In this document: in pieces, positions 15,203 to 22,836 of the stretch
How positions within the stretch are numbered: the first letter of the stretch is position 1
Layout: each line of letters opens with the position of its first letter
DNA from: Candidatus Woesearchaeota archaeon
Lineage (GTDB): Archaea; Nanobdellota; Nanobdellia; Woesearchaeales; UBA12501
Length of the DNA: 36,975 bases
Reading direction: 5' to 3'
NCBI GenBank assembly: GCA_014729495.1
Contig: WJJV01000094.1
Span: forward strand, 1 to 36,975
Translations under genes and position numbers: made by a program
Notes under the pieces: model-generated
What the model saw: only the letters and a program-made list of their open reading frames with translations
Databases searched by the model: none
Told to the model about the DNA's origin: nothing

Positions 15203-16969
15203 TTAAACTCCCCAGACAGCATTGTTTTTCCTCTTTATAAGGGCTATCTCCTTTATGGCCTCTATTTCGTCCTCACTGAGGTATTTCTTCAGATACTTCA
15301 TCTTCCTGAAGTCATCTTCTGGCACTGCGCTGTATAATACGCTTCCTTCATCTATCTGCCTTCCCACAGTCACTCCAGGGAATGACGCAGCCACCTGCTT
15401 GCCTTTCTCTGCCTCGCTCACGTTCTCTTTCTCAAGCTGTATTGTCTTGACTTCTGTAATCTCTTTTCCTTCATCATTCATGATCGGCATGCCTGTCTTC
15501 AGCTTTCCGGCAAGGATCTCCACTCCAACTATTGCAGGATTGCTCTGCCTGAATACATAGCCTTGAAGGACTTTTATCCTGCAGGGCCTCACAAGAGTGT
15601 CAAGCTTCATGGCCTCAATGTTCTTTGATGACTCATCTGCCCATTTCTCATAGTCCTCAATTATCCTGTATATGACATCATTTGTTATTATCTTGACCTT
15701 CTTGGGAACATGGATATCCTCAGGCACCATTACATTGAATCCAAGTATCGCGCTCTGAAGAGGATCCTTCTCAAAGCTACTTTCAGCATCTGCGATGTCC
15801 TTCTTTGTTATATTTCCTATAGATGCTTTTCTGATAGCTATATCCTTCTCCTTGAGCAGCTGGACAAGAGCCTCAAGTGATCCTATGTTGTCCGCCTTTA
15901 TCACAACACCTTCAGAGCCTTTCTCAATAAGGACTTCTCCAACTGTCTTCTGGACATCATGTATTATCTCATCTGTATCCTGCTGTTCACCTACAGCAAC
16001 TACTGGCATGCCTGCAATAGCTTCCTCCACATCAGGTGCTGATATCTTGACTCCAGTAGCAGCTTTAACTTCCTTGACTGACCTGAACTTGGCCTTCTTC
16101 TCCCTCATCTCTGACAGGGGCATTGGTTCAAACAATGCCCTGACCTTTGTCACAATAGGCTCGTTTATTCCGCCTATGACTATAGTATCATTGACCTTAA
16201 GTGTTCCATCATACAATATGACATCAATTGTCTTGCCTAGTCCTTTCTCTTCCTTTACTTCCATGACAGTGCCTTTTGCAGGACCTGATACATTGCAGTC
16301 CAGGCATCTTTCAAGGAATCTTTGGGCCAGTCCAGCCACCATCATTATGAGCTCAGGTAGTCCTTCGCCGGTCTTTGCAGAACATGGCACAATAGCCACT
16401 TTCTTGCTGAAATCATCCACCCTGTCAAATCTTTCAGAATCCATCTGGAATCTCTCATGGATCTGGCCCACAAGCTCATAGAGCTTCTGGTCAAGAGCAG
16501 CGGCAACATCAGGAGACTGCTCTTTCAGATTGGCAAGGGCTCCTTTGTCTGAGGATTTCCAGCCAGGCACAAGATCCAGTTTGTTGGCTGCGATCACAAA
16601 AGGAGTCTTGTTGGATCTCAGTATCTCTATAGCCTCAATAGTCTGCGGCTTGAACCCCTCATTTATGTCAACCACAAGTATGGCTATGTCAGCAAGCGAG
16701 CCGCCTCTTTTCCTGAGGCTTGTGAATGCTGCATGTCCAGGAGTGTCGATGAACAGCAGGCCTGGAATGGTCAGCTTCATGTTCAGGCTATCAAGAAGCT
16801 CTCCGCATCTATCATTTATTACTTCAAGAGGTATTATTGAAGCGCCTATTGCCTGGGTTATTGCTCCTGCCTCGCCCTTGACTATACAACTGCCTCTGAT
16901 AGAATCAAGAATGCTTGACTTGCCATGGTCAACATGGCCCAAAACAGAGCATATAGGGCTTCTTAGCAT
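15203..16969 (-). CDS. infB: Translation initiation factor aIF5B (IF2 family)
   Basis: A 588-aa GTPase that promotes subunit joining in translation initiation. G1 is GHVDHGKS near residue 11, G3 DTPGHAAF, G4 NKLD, and G5 SAKTGEG. Domain II and the archaeal C-terminal domains follow (GYVFRQSNPAIVGVEILAGKL; DEGSVLYSAVPEDDF). Length matches archaeal aIF5B, which lacks the long bacterial N-terminus. The track starts at 17074, but ATG 16969 follows GGTGTC and gives the standard MLRSPICSVLGHVDHGKS opening. A TATA box (TTTAAATA) near 17001 supports this. No intein is present. Confidence 0.94.
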   Translation of the reverse strand: MLRSPICSVLGHVDHGKSSILDSIRGSCIVKGEAGAITQAIGASIIPLEVINDRCGELLDSLNMKLTIPGLLFIDTPGHAAFTSLRKRGGSLADIAILVVDINEGFKPQTIEAIEILRSNKTPFVIAANKLDLVPGWKSSDKGALANLKEQSPDVAAALDQKLYELVGQIHERFQMDSERFDRVDDFSKKVAIVPCSAKTGEGLPELIMMVAGLAQRFLERCLDCNVSGPAKGTVMEVKEEKGLGKTIDVILYDGTLKVNDTIVIGGINEPIVTKVRALFEPMPLSEMREKKAKFRSVKEVKAATGVKISAPDVEEAIAGMPVVAVGEQQDTDEIIHDVQKTVGEVLIEKGSEGVVIKADNIGSLEALVQLLKEKDIAIRKASIGNITKKDIADAESSFEKDPLQSAILGFNVMVPEDIHVPKKVKIITNDVIYRIIEDYEKWADESSKNIEAMKLDTLVRPCRIKVLQGYVFRQSNPAIVGVEILAGKLKTGMPIMNDEGKEITEVKTIQLEKENVSEAEKGKQVAASFPGVTVGRQIDEGSVLYSAVPEDDFRKMKYLKKYLSEDEIEAIKEIALIKRKNNAVWGV

Positions 16970-17239
16970 TTTAGACACCAGATCTGAAGAAAAAAAGACT
17001 GTATTTAAAGGTTTGGGTGGTAATATTATAATGATATTATCTGCAACAACTATAATGGGCTCATACACTGTCAAGAAGAAGGGTTTATTATTATGCAGGC
17101 AGCAACAGAAAATCTAAGATTTTCTTAGTTACAAAAGCTTCGCATTTGTAACAACAACAATGGACTCATACACGGTCAAAAAGGAAATTTTCTATCTTTA
17201 CGGCAGCAGCAACAGTGGACAGATTGATAAATTAATGTC

Positions 17240-17370
17240 GGCAACAACAATAATGGATTCATACACCGTTAAAAATTTGCTTTGCAAATTTTTACCTTAT
17301 TCGTAAATGCTAAAAATTTACTATGTAAATTTTTACCATCTACACTCAGTATTCATCCCTTGTTGTTGCC
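17240..17370 (+). repeat. 131-bp core of R2 with swapped hairpins
   Basis: The flanks match the R1/R3 core (GGATTCATACACCGTTAAA; CTACACTCAGTATTCATCC; TTGTTGTTGCC). At the two internal hairpin positions the stems are instead TAAAAATTTGC-TTT-GCAAATTTTTA and TAAAAATTTAC-TAT-GTAAATTTTTA. Each is an 11-bp perfect stem with a 3-nt loop. Confidence 0.85.
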
Positions 17371-17431
17371 TCAAAAAAGTTATGTTGCTGCCTCAACTAT
17401 TCTGCCTGGCTAAAGCCAAAAGATAGCGCCA

Positions 17432-17470
17432 CCTCGCTGATGTCACTAGAGCAACATCTTATCAGCGAGG
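17432..17470 (+). repeat. 39-nt stem-loop unit 1 of R2
   Basis: The arms CCTCGCTGAT / ATCAGCGAGG form a perfect 10-bp stem, with a 19-nt loop containing AGCAACATCTT. The flanks are GCGCCA and CTAGGA. Confidence 0.88.
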
Positions 17471-17512
17471 CTAGGAATATGTTGCAAGAGAATAAACCAA
17501 AAGGAATAGCCA

Positions 17513-17551
17513 CCTCTCCGATGTCAGGGTAGCAGCATCTGATCGGAGAGG
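17513..17551 (+). repeat. 39-nt stem-loop unit 2 of R2
   Basis: The arms CCTCTCCGAT / ATCGGAGAGG form a perfect 10-bp stem, with a 19-nt loop containing AGCAGCATCTG. Compared with unit 1 both arms change together, so pairing is kept. Confidence 0.88.
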
Positions 17552-17596
17552 CAAGGAGTTTAAATGTTTTGAAGAATTCATATAATGCCATAGCCA

Positions 17597-17635
17597 CCTC
17601 GCCAACATAGCATTAGCAGCATCTTATTGGCGAGG
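17597..17635 (+). repeat. 39-nt stem-loop unit 3 of R2
   Basis: The arms CCTCGCCAA / TTGGCGAGG form a perfect 9-bp stem, with a loop containing AGCAGCATCTTA. This is a third stem sequence, again fully compensated. Confidence 0.88.
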
Positions 17636-17675
17636 CTAGGAGAAGAGTGCAATATAATCCTCTTAAAGCCATCCA

Positions 17676-17794
17676 CCTTTCCGTGGTCTGGTTTATGGCG
17701 CTTATAAGAGAGGCTAGGAATAAATTACAATATAATCCCAAAAATCTATCGCCATCTCTCAGACATAGGACTATCAGCATCCTTTTTCGAGGCA
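17676..17794 (+). repeat. Two decayed stem-loop units (4 and 5) of R2
   Basis: Segments at about 17676-17713 and 17754-17794 keep the flanks (GAGGCTAGGA, GAGGCAAGAA) and the loop motif TATCAGCATC in the second, but the stems no longer pair well. The spacing of about 80 bp is retained. Confidence 0.65.
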
Positions 17795-17876
17795 AGAATG
17801 ATACATCTATACATCAGATAATCAAGAGCTGACTATGCTATTACTTCATATTGATTCAGATTCTCAATCAAAACAT

Positions 17877-17884
17877 TTATATAT
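17877..17884 (+). promoter_or_regulatory. TATA box for the 17953 gene
   Basis: TTTATATA predicts a start near 17908 and a leader of about 45 nt containing the GGGGTGTTGAT ribosome binding site. It lies just beyond the end of repeat R2. Confidence 0.55.
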
Positions 17885-17952
17885 CTCTTAACCATTCTGA
17901 AATAGTAATATTTGAGATAGTAATATTAATAATTTTAAAGCGGGGTGTTGAT

Positions 17953-18333
17953 ATGAAAAAGGGACTGACAGGATTCTTTGCTGGAATCATCATGATGATT
18001 CTTATATCTACTATTGCATGCGCTGTGCCTGGTTATGACCTGCAGCTGAGCACATTCAGGTTCGGCGGAGTGTATGATGATCAGCTTGAGATGCACTATA
18101 ATGTATACAACTCAGGCCTTGAGAACATTGAGGACGCCACTGTCACACTATGGATACCTGATGCAGGATATTATGCTGCCTCAGGAGGATTTGACATAAG
18201 CGACGGCGAGAAGCACGGCCATTACTTCACTCCAGGCCTTGACAGCCTTGAGCCTGGCTGGCATTTTGCAAGGATAATGGTGTCAAGCGATTACTCAAGG
18301 GATATCATGTGGAGATGGATAGAGATAGAATGA
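17953..18333 (+). CDS. Small secreted protein, CARDB-like
   Basis: A 126-aa protein from ATG 17953, chosen because GGGGTGTTGAT precedes it; the track start at 17851 adds an unlikely N-terminus. It has a basic start, a hydrophobic core and a signal-type cleavage region (STIACA-VPG). The mature part is a single beta-sandwich-like domain with CARDB/adhesion-type patterns (LEMHYNVYNSGLENIEDATVT). The Cys in the ACA site could make it a lipoprotein instead. The next gene begins 30 bp downstream. Confidence 0.7.
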   Translation: MKKGLTGFFAGIIMMILISTIACAVPGYDLQLSTFRFGGVYDDQLEMHYNVYNSGLENIEDATVTLWIPDAGYYAASGGFDISDGEKHGHYFTPGLDSLEPGWHFARIMVSSDYSRDIMWRWIEIE

Positions 18334-18363
18334 TCTGTGTGGGGCAGAATCTGATAAAGTAAA

Positions 18364-18987
18364 ATGCATGGGCATTCAGCTGATCTGATTGAGAGAGAAC
18401 TAAGAAGATATCTCTGTAAGGATGGTTTTGATGAAAAAAGAACTCTTGATGATGTCAGGAAGGTCTTGTATTGGATCAATGAAAAGCAGCCAAGGATTCC
18501 TGCTGAAGTTAATCCGAGAAACCTTGAGGGTATTTCTACAGATTTCCATTACAAAAAGAGATATGTCTGCACTGATGATACTGGAATTGTAGTCAATAGA
18601 AGAGTGGATCTTAGAAGAATCATCAGGCAAGGAAAGCCTGCCATTGCTTTACCTCAGGATCTCTACATAAGACTGGCTAACCTGAAGACAAATCATTTCT
18701 TCAGCTCTTCATGGCTTGAGAATATCGCAAGGAATGATCCTCTGGTCACTGATGCAATAGCATCAACTCTGACTGGTTTCGGAGTGCTCGCAAAACAGAC
18801 CGATACTAAGCTCTCAGTCTATGGGGACAGCGAGATAATAAGCCCTTTGCTGATAATACCTGGTGTTGATATGGAAACTTATGGGCTGTTAAGGCAATGG
18901 GAAAAAAGGTTCTCTGTTGACAGGAACCTGAAGTATGGTTTCTTTGGCATTGCTTCACCAGAAAAACCAGGAAAGTACGCGGCTTAA
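18364..18987 (+). CDS. Orphan soluble protein, unknown function
   Basis: A 207-aa protein with no signal or membrane helix. The N-terminal 60 residues look helical (LIERELRRYL, LDDVRKVLYWINEK). A basic central part (NRRVDLRRIIRQGK) leads to a mixed alpha/beta C-terminal domain. I recognise no family or catalytic motif. Its closeness to the small secreted gene upstream suggests cotranscription, although the product appears cytoplasmic. Confidence 0.65.
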   Translation: MHGHSADLIERELRRYLCKDGFDEKRTLDDVRKVLYWINEKQPRIPAEVNPRNLEGISTDFHYKKRYVCTDDTGIVVNRRVDLRRIIRQGKPAIALPQDLYIRLANLKTNHFFSSSWLENIARNDPLVTDAIASTLTGFGVLAKQTDTKLSVYGDSEIISPLLIIPGVDMETYGLLRQWEKRFSVDRNLKYGFFGIASPEKPGKYAA

Positions 18988-19023
18988 TAAAGCGTTGTTC
19001 TCAAAAGAATAATTGAGCTTTCT

Positions 19024-19611
19024 TCAATGCATCAGTCCTTTCAGATACTGCTGCCTTATTGTCTTGAAGCCTTTTTCTGTCACGCAGACAAGGGTCTTTC
19101 TTCCCTGTTTCTGCCTCTCCATAAGGCCGATTTCCTCAAGCTTTGATATGCATCTTGAGACAACCCCTGACTTGCCTGCCTGATTGACAGGATACAGCTC
19201 TTCTACAAGCATCTTCATGGGTATGAAATCGCTTCCGCTCTCCTTTGACATCTTGTATGTCAGGATAAGTATCTTCTTCTCATGATTGGTAAGCTCGTAT
19301 TTTATGCTTATTGACCTCTGGCCTGAAGACTTTGGATTCATAAGCTCCACAAGCTGGTCAAATATCTCTATGAATTCCTTGCCCCTGTTGGTTATGCTCA
19401 TTATATAGTCATTGTCAACCGAGTCCAGGGCTATAAGATTATAGGATGACAGCTTTTCAGCTGCTTCTGTGCCTCTGCTTTTGAGCCTGGCTTTTGAGCC
19501 TACATCAGAAAGCTTTGTTGTATAGGACTTCTTTTCCAGCACCTCGTTGTCATAGAGCGCTTTCAGTAGATTGATAGCATCCTTGTCTGTAAGCAGGGGG
19601 TAGAGTTTCAT
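19024..19611 (-). CDS. Winged-helix transcriptional regulator, two HTH domains
   Basis: A protein of about 195 aa from ATG 19611. The track start at 19665 is a TTG. A TATA-like TTATAAA near 19640 is about 30 bp before 19611, favouring the shorter form. Two winged-helix regions are visible. The first is at about 10-95 (DAINLLKALYDNEVL; EAAEKLSSYNLI; YIMSITNRGKEFIE). The second is at about 110-190 (ELTNHEKKILILTYKM; GVVSRCISKLEEIGLMERQ; VCVTEKGFKTI). It is divergent from orc1/cdc6, so regulation of that gene, the candidate origin, or itself is plausible but unproven. Confidence 0.75.
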   Translation of the reverse strand: MKLYPLLTDKDAINLLKALYDNEVLEKKSYTTKLSDVGSKARLKSRGTEAAEKLSSYNLIALDSVDNDYIMSITNRGKEFIEIFDQLVELMNPKSSGQRSISIKYELTNHEKKILILTYKMSKESGSDFIPMKMLVEELYPVNQAGKSGVVSRCISKLEEIGLMERQKQGRKTLVCVTEKGFKTIRQQYLKGLMH

Positions 19612-19639
19612 ATATGATTCTTGATTTATGAGCTTGTTT

Positions 19640-19765
19640 ATAATTTTTGTTGTACTTCTTTGCAACTATTCCACCAACCAGTATACTTTTCCCCATATTG
19701 GAATACAAGTTAGTATCGGAAGCATCGGAAATGAGGGAAACAAAAACCGAAAAGTATATAAAGGA
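19640..19765. promoter_or_regulatory. Inverted-repeat region upstream of orc1/cdc6, candidate replication origin
   Basis: Two inverted pairs occur here: TATTCCA (19667-19673) with TGGAATA (19699-19705), and TATACTTTTC (19682-19691) with GAAAAGTATA (19749-19758). Archaeal origins often lie beside orc1/cdc6 and contain inverted origin-recognition boxes. The TTCCA/TGGAA cores are reminiscent, but a full ORB with a G-run is not evident. The same boxes could be operators for the divergent regulator. Confidence 0.35.
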
Positions 19766-21008
19766 CTTGCGCAATACTATGGTTAAGGTGTTTGGAAGAA
19801 ACAAACGGTTCTTCCAGGGGTGGTTTGAGAAAATGGAACCAATGACTTTCGCTTCAGTGCTGAAAAATCCAATATACAACAAAAGGGATGTGCTCTATTC
19901 TTTGGAGCCGCCCACTGGATTTCTGCACAGGACGGGTCAGAAGAACGAGCTCATAATGGAGCTGGCGCCTATACTCATGGGCTCTGCTGTGAGCTGCGTT
20001 TTTGTTTACGGAGTGCCTGGAACCGGCAAGACAGGCCTCATATTTGATCTGATGAAAGAGCTTGAGCAGGAAGCAGACAACAAGGAAGTGGAGCTGAAAA
20101 CAGCTTACATAAACTGCTCAGAGAACAGGACAGAGACAGTGATCCTGATAGGCCTGCTGAACCAGCTGAATCCTGAAAGGGAGTACCCAAGGATGGGATG
20201 GACAAGGGCAAAGGCCCTCAGCGAGTTCAACAATCTGCTTGAGGATGAGTCAAAGCAGGTGCTGGTGATACTTGATGAAGTAGACTATGTGCTCAAGGAA
20301 AGCGGTGATGACATATTATACAGGCTCAGCAGGATAAACAACAGCGTGAAATCAAAGGTTTCCACTCTTGTAATATCAAATGATGTTAGGGTGGGAGATT
20401 ACATAAAACCTCGGACCCAGTCGGCATTCGGCAGGGTAAAAGTAATCTTCTCTCCTTACACATCAGATGAGCTCTTTGACATACTCAAGGAAAGGGCAAA
20501 GGTGGCATTCAAGCCAGGAGTGATAACAGATGCAGTGATAAAGAAGGTTGCAGAGATAGAGGCCCAGAGGAACGGAGATGCGAGAAAGGCGCTTGAGCTC
20601 ATGGATTCATGCGCAAAGATAGCGATAGCAAAGAAGAGAAACAAGATAACACTTGACCTTGTTGAAGAGGCTGACAAGAACCTTGAGAGGGACCAGATGC
20701 TGGCAATAGTGCAGACACTCACGCAGCATCAGAAACTTATCTACCTCTCAATCCTCAAGAATGAGGAGAAAGTGATGGCTGGATCAGATATCTACAGGAT
20801 ATACCTTGAGGAGTGCGAGTCACTCAACATAAAGCCATTGTCAGAGAGAAGGGTCAGGTCATTCCTCATAGAGCTGACAGAGATGGGGCTCATAGAATCA
20901 GAGGTAGGATGGCTTGCTTCAGCAAAGAAGAAGACAAGGAAGATATCACTCAATCTTGACAAGGCAGTAAAGAACAAGGCAATAAAACTCATAAGGGATT
21001 CAATCTGA
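19731..21008 (+). CDS. cdc6: Orc1/Cdc6 replication initiator ATPase
   Basis: A 425-aa AAA+ protein that binds origins and loads MCM helicase. Walker A is GVPGTGKT near residue 94, Walker B VLVILDEVDY near 177, and the sensor/lid region includes NGDARKALELMDSCAKIA. The C-terminal winged helix (QHQKLIYLSILKNEE; RRVRSFLIELTEMGLI) binds DNA. The start is uncertain. The track uses 19647; ATG 19731 has a weak GGA before it. A TATATAAAG at 19755-19763 could imply a still shorter form near 19779-19790. Conserved domains are unaffected by the choice. Confidence 0.93.
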   Translation: MRETKTEKYIKDLRNTMVKVFGRNKRFFQGWFEKMEPMTFASVLKNPIYNKRDVLYSLEPPTGFLHRTGQKNELIMELAPILMGSAVSCVFVYGVPGTGKTGLIFDLMKELEQEADNKEVELKTAYINCSENRTETVILIGLLNQLNPEREYPRMGWTRAKALSEFNNLLEDESKQVLVILDEVDYVLKESGDDILYRLSRINNSVKSKVSTLVISNDVRVGDYIKPRTQSAFGRVKVIFSPYTSDELFDILKERAKVAFKPGVITDAVIKKVAEIEAQRNGDARKALELMDSCAKIAIAKKRNKITLDLVEEADKNLERDQMLAIVQTLTQHQKLIYLSILKNEEKVMAGSDIYRIYLEECESLNIKPLSERRVRSFLIELTEMGLIESEVGWLASAKKKTRKISLNLDKAVKNKAIKLIRDSI

Positions 21009-21062
21009 GAATCAGATCAGATAAAGAATCCAATCATAAGAGATCATGCTCACTTCGTTTGT

Positions 21063-21115
21063 GGGGGGAAAGAGGTGATTCCAGGCACGGCATAGCCGGG
21101 CCTGCGATCTTTCTC
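21063..21115 (+). ncRNA. Structured element in the leader of the HD-domain gene
   Basis: A nested stem-loop is visible: GGGGGAAAGA pairs with ATCTTTCTCC, CAGGC with GCCTG, and CGGC with GCCG around an ATA loop. It lies in the 230-bp gap before the HD gene. Its outline (GAAAGAGGTG ... CTTTCT) resembles the element at 31969-32022. A leader regulator is possible. Confidence 0.45.
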
Positions 21116-21238
21116 CTTTTGAAATAAAGTTTTTGAAAGGTTTTGGCAGAAGAAAGAGTGATTTAGCATAGCGAAAGCTGCGCAGAATAGACAAGAAACA
21201 GAATTGACTTAGCAAAAGCTATGATGGGGTGATGAGAA

Positions 21239-22366
21239 GTGGAATACTTGATAGTTGGAAAGCACAAGATACCAAAAGACAAAATAAATCCTGAAAATTT
21301 CGGGCTTTGGGGAGGCTACACTCCACTGACTCTTGTTGAGAAGTCAAGGGAGAGCAATGTATCCTCAAATGATTCAGGTCTAAGATCAAAACTTTTTGAG
21401 ACAGCTGAGAATGACAAGTATGTCCAGATGGCTGTTCAGAGGCTTGACAGTGCTTTCCACCAGCTTTCAGAGCACAAGGACTGGTCTGGCGTCCATTCGC
21501 TCAGGCAGCTTGCTGAAGAGCTTTACTCTGAAATTGAGGCCAGCAGACCCATAGTCTTTGATCTGCTGGGCGCGATGGATTATCTGCAGACCGAATTTGA
21601 GTCCGAGAATATAGCTCTTACAGGAAGGGACAGGCTTCTGGTGCATTCCCTTGATGTGTGCATGCATGGCTGCATGGCTGCAGTGGAGGCCAATGCTTAT
21701 CATATGAAAAAAGGCATGGAGCCGCCTTATGACAAGAAATCAATGAGAAAGATAGCAATGGGAGGCCTTCTCCATGATATCGGAAAGCTTGAGAAGCAGA
21801 TGATGGAATTATGGACTCTTCCAAGAAAGCTTACTGATGACGAAAGGGAGGAGATGAAGCTCCATACTCAGTATGGCCTGATAATACTTCAGGAGTATCA
21901 GGATGTGCTTGGGAGCGATCTCCTGGACTGCGTAGCATTCCACCATGAAAAGCCTGATGGCAGCGGGCATTTTCATGTATCAGATGATGATTATGCAAGC
22001 GATGAATCAAAGGTAATATCAGTAGCTGACAAGTTCGCTGCTATGTTCACAGAAAGAAGAAGATACCGTGATGAGCCTGTGCCTAACTTCTGGAATGGAG
22101 CATTCCTTGCAGAGGTATTTGGATACAGGATCCAGGAGGGCAAGGCATTGGTGGAAGTGCCTGAAAATTATCCTGAGAATCCATGGGGCAAAGTAACCAG
22201 CGCTTTTGAGAGGCTCTTTAGGAATGGGGTGCATTCGCATCCTGACAAGGATTTTTACAGCACAGAGCTTGTGCTTGGAGGCAGTAAAAGGATGTGCGTC
22301 TTTTACCAGCCAGAGGAGAAGGAAAGAATAATCCCTGCCAATATTGAGGAAGGGTATCACGCTTAA
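21239..22366 (+). CDS. HD-GYP-like phosphohydrolase
   Basis: A 375-aa protein starting at GTG 21239, which follows GGGGTGATGAGAA. The N-terminal 120 residues are unrecognised. The HD domain begins about residue 130 (RDRLLVHSLDVCMHG), with the metal-binding HD in GGLLHDIGK at 179-180. It continues with HTQYGLIILQ, HHEKPDGSGHFH at about 235, and SVADKFAAMFTERRRYR. HHE..DGSG is the hallmark of the HD-GYP subclass, which in bacteria hydrolyses cyclic di-GMP, but the GYP tripeptide is replaced (GSGHFH). The substrate is therefore open; cyclic dinucleotide or other nucleotide hydrolysis is possible. Four small genes follow. Confidence 0.83.
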   Translation: MEYLIVGKHKIPKDKINPENFGLWGGYTPLTLVEKSRESNVSSNDSGLRSKLFETAENDKYVQMAVQRLDSAFHQLSEHKDWSGVHSLRQLAEELYSEIEASRPIVFDLLGAMDYLQTEFESENIALTGRDRLLVHSLDVCMHGCMAAVEANAYHMKKGMEPPYDKKSMRKIAMGGLLHDIGKLEKQMMELWTLPRKLTDDEREEMKLHTQYGLIILQEYQDVLGSDLLDCVAFHHEKPDGSGHFHVSDDDYASDESKVISVADKFAAMFTERRRYRDEPVPNFWNGAFLAEVFGYRIQEGKALVEVPENYPENPWGKVTSAFERLFRNGVHSHPDKDFYSTELVLGGSKRMCVFYQPEEKERIIPANIEEGYHA

Positions 22367-22434
22367 CCACGGGGGTGGTTAGGAGATGCAGGCTGCCTGT
22401 TTGTTGGGGGGCAGGCAGCTGAAGCATCTTCCTA
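22365..22434 (+). terminator. Paired hairpins after the HD gene
   Basis: AACCAC-GGGG-GTGGTT begins within the stop codon. It is followed directly by a long hairpin: TAGGAGATGC pairs with GCATCTTCCTA, and GGCTGCCTG with CAGGCAGC. No T run follows, so this may be an intercistronic processing or attenuation element rather than a terminator. Confidence 0.45.
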
Positions 22435-22468
22435 TCCAGTATTTTCATAGATAAGTTTGGGGGATATT

Positions 22469-22765
22469 ATGGAAGACTATGTGTTTATGGATGTCCTGCA
22501 GAGGAAACAGCAGGAGATCAATGATGTCATGGAAAAGTTTGAGTCTTATGAGAAGAAAAAGACAAAGACTGAGAAGGCAAGATCTTATTTCAGGGAACTC
22601 AGTAAAAAGGCGCTCTTCATCACCTCAGTGCCTTTTTACTGGTTCATCCTGTTCAAATATGTTGTGGGGTCCTTCAATCCAGCATTCTTTGTTTTTGTTG
22701 TGCTGGCTTCAGGACTGCTTTCATTCACAGGAAGCAATTGGGGTGTGCTGAACGTACTGAGATAG
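22469..22765 (+). CDS. Small membrane protein with N-terminal coiled coil
   Basis: A 98-aa protein from ATG 22469, preceded by GGGGGATATT. The first 50 residues are charged and helical (RKQQEINDVMEKFESYEKK). Two hydrophobic segments follow (ALFITSVPFYWFILFKYVV; FFVFVVLASGLLSFTG). No family is recognised. An overlapping ORF in another frame (22479-22751) is a shadow. Confidence 0.6.
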   Translation: MEDYVFMDVLQRKQQEINDVMEKFESYEKKKTKTEKARSYFRELSKKALFITSVPFYWFILFKYVVGSFNPAFFVFVVLASGLLSFTGSNWGVLNVLR

Positions 22766-22836
22766 AATCATGCATGCAGAAAGATGACAATGGAACAAGG
22801 ACAAGAGAATAAGGACAAGAGAATAAGAGGGATAAT

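Larger units (their letters stand above)
17040..17832 (+). repeat. Hairpin-rich composite repeat, copy R2
   Basis: About 790 bp without a convincing gene; ORF track entries here are repeat-derived. Order: GCAACAACTATAATGGGCTC unit, hairpin AGAAAATC-TAA-GATTTTCT, hairpin GTTACAAA...TTTGTAAC, further GGCAGCAGCAACA units, a 131-bp core (17240-17370), five tandem 39-nt stem-loop units, and a 3' end ATCAAGAGCTGA. The scaffold is shared with R1 and R3 but hairpin stems differ. It lies between the divergent aIF5B gene and the 17953 gene. Confidence 0.85.

Noticed and set aside
15795-17117. 228-aa and 195-aa plus-strand ORFs opposite aIF5B
   Set aside because: They are antisense to strongly conserved aIF5B sequence and have Ser/Thr-rich shadow composition.
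17432-17794. CRISPR array
   Set aside because: The repeats vary in sequence while keeping pairing, and the intervening segments resemble each other (TAGGA...CAATATAATCC...) instead of being unique spacers. No cas genes are present.
17432-17794. Integron attC-type sites
   Set aside because: The imperfect stems have regular 39-nt spans, but the RYYYAAC/GTTRRRY core sites are absent, there are no gene cassettes between units, and no integrase is seen.
17397-17832. Short ORFs (17397-17597, 17613-17795, 17647-17832)
   Set aside because: They are translations of the stem-loop array and its spacers, with repeat-derived peptide motifs on the minus strand (IRCCYPDIGEV, IRCCSSDISEV).
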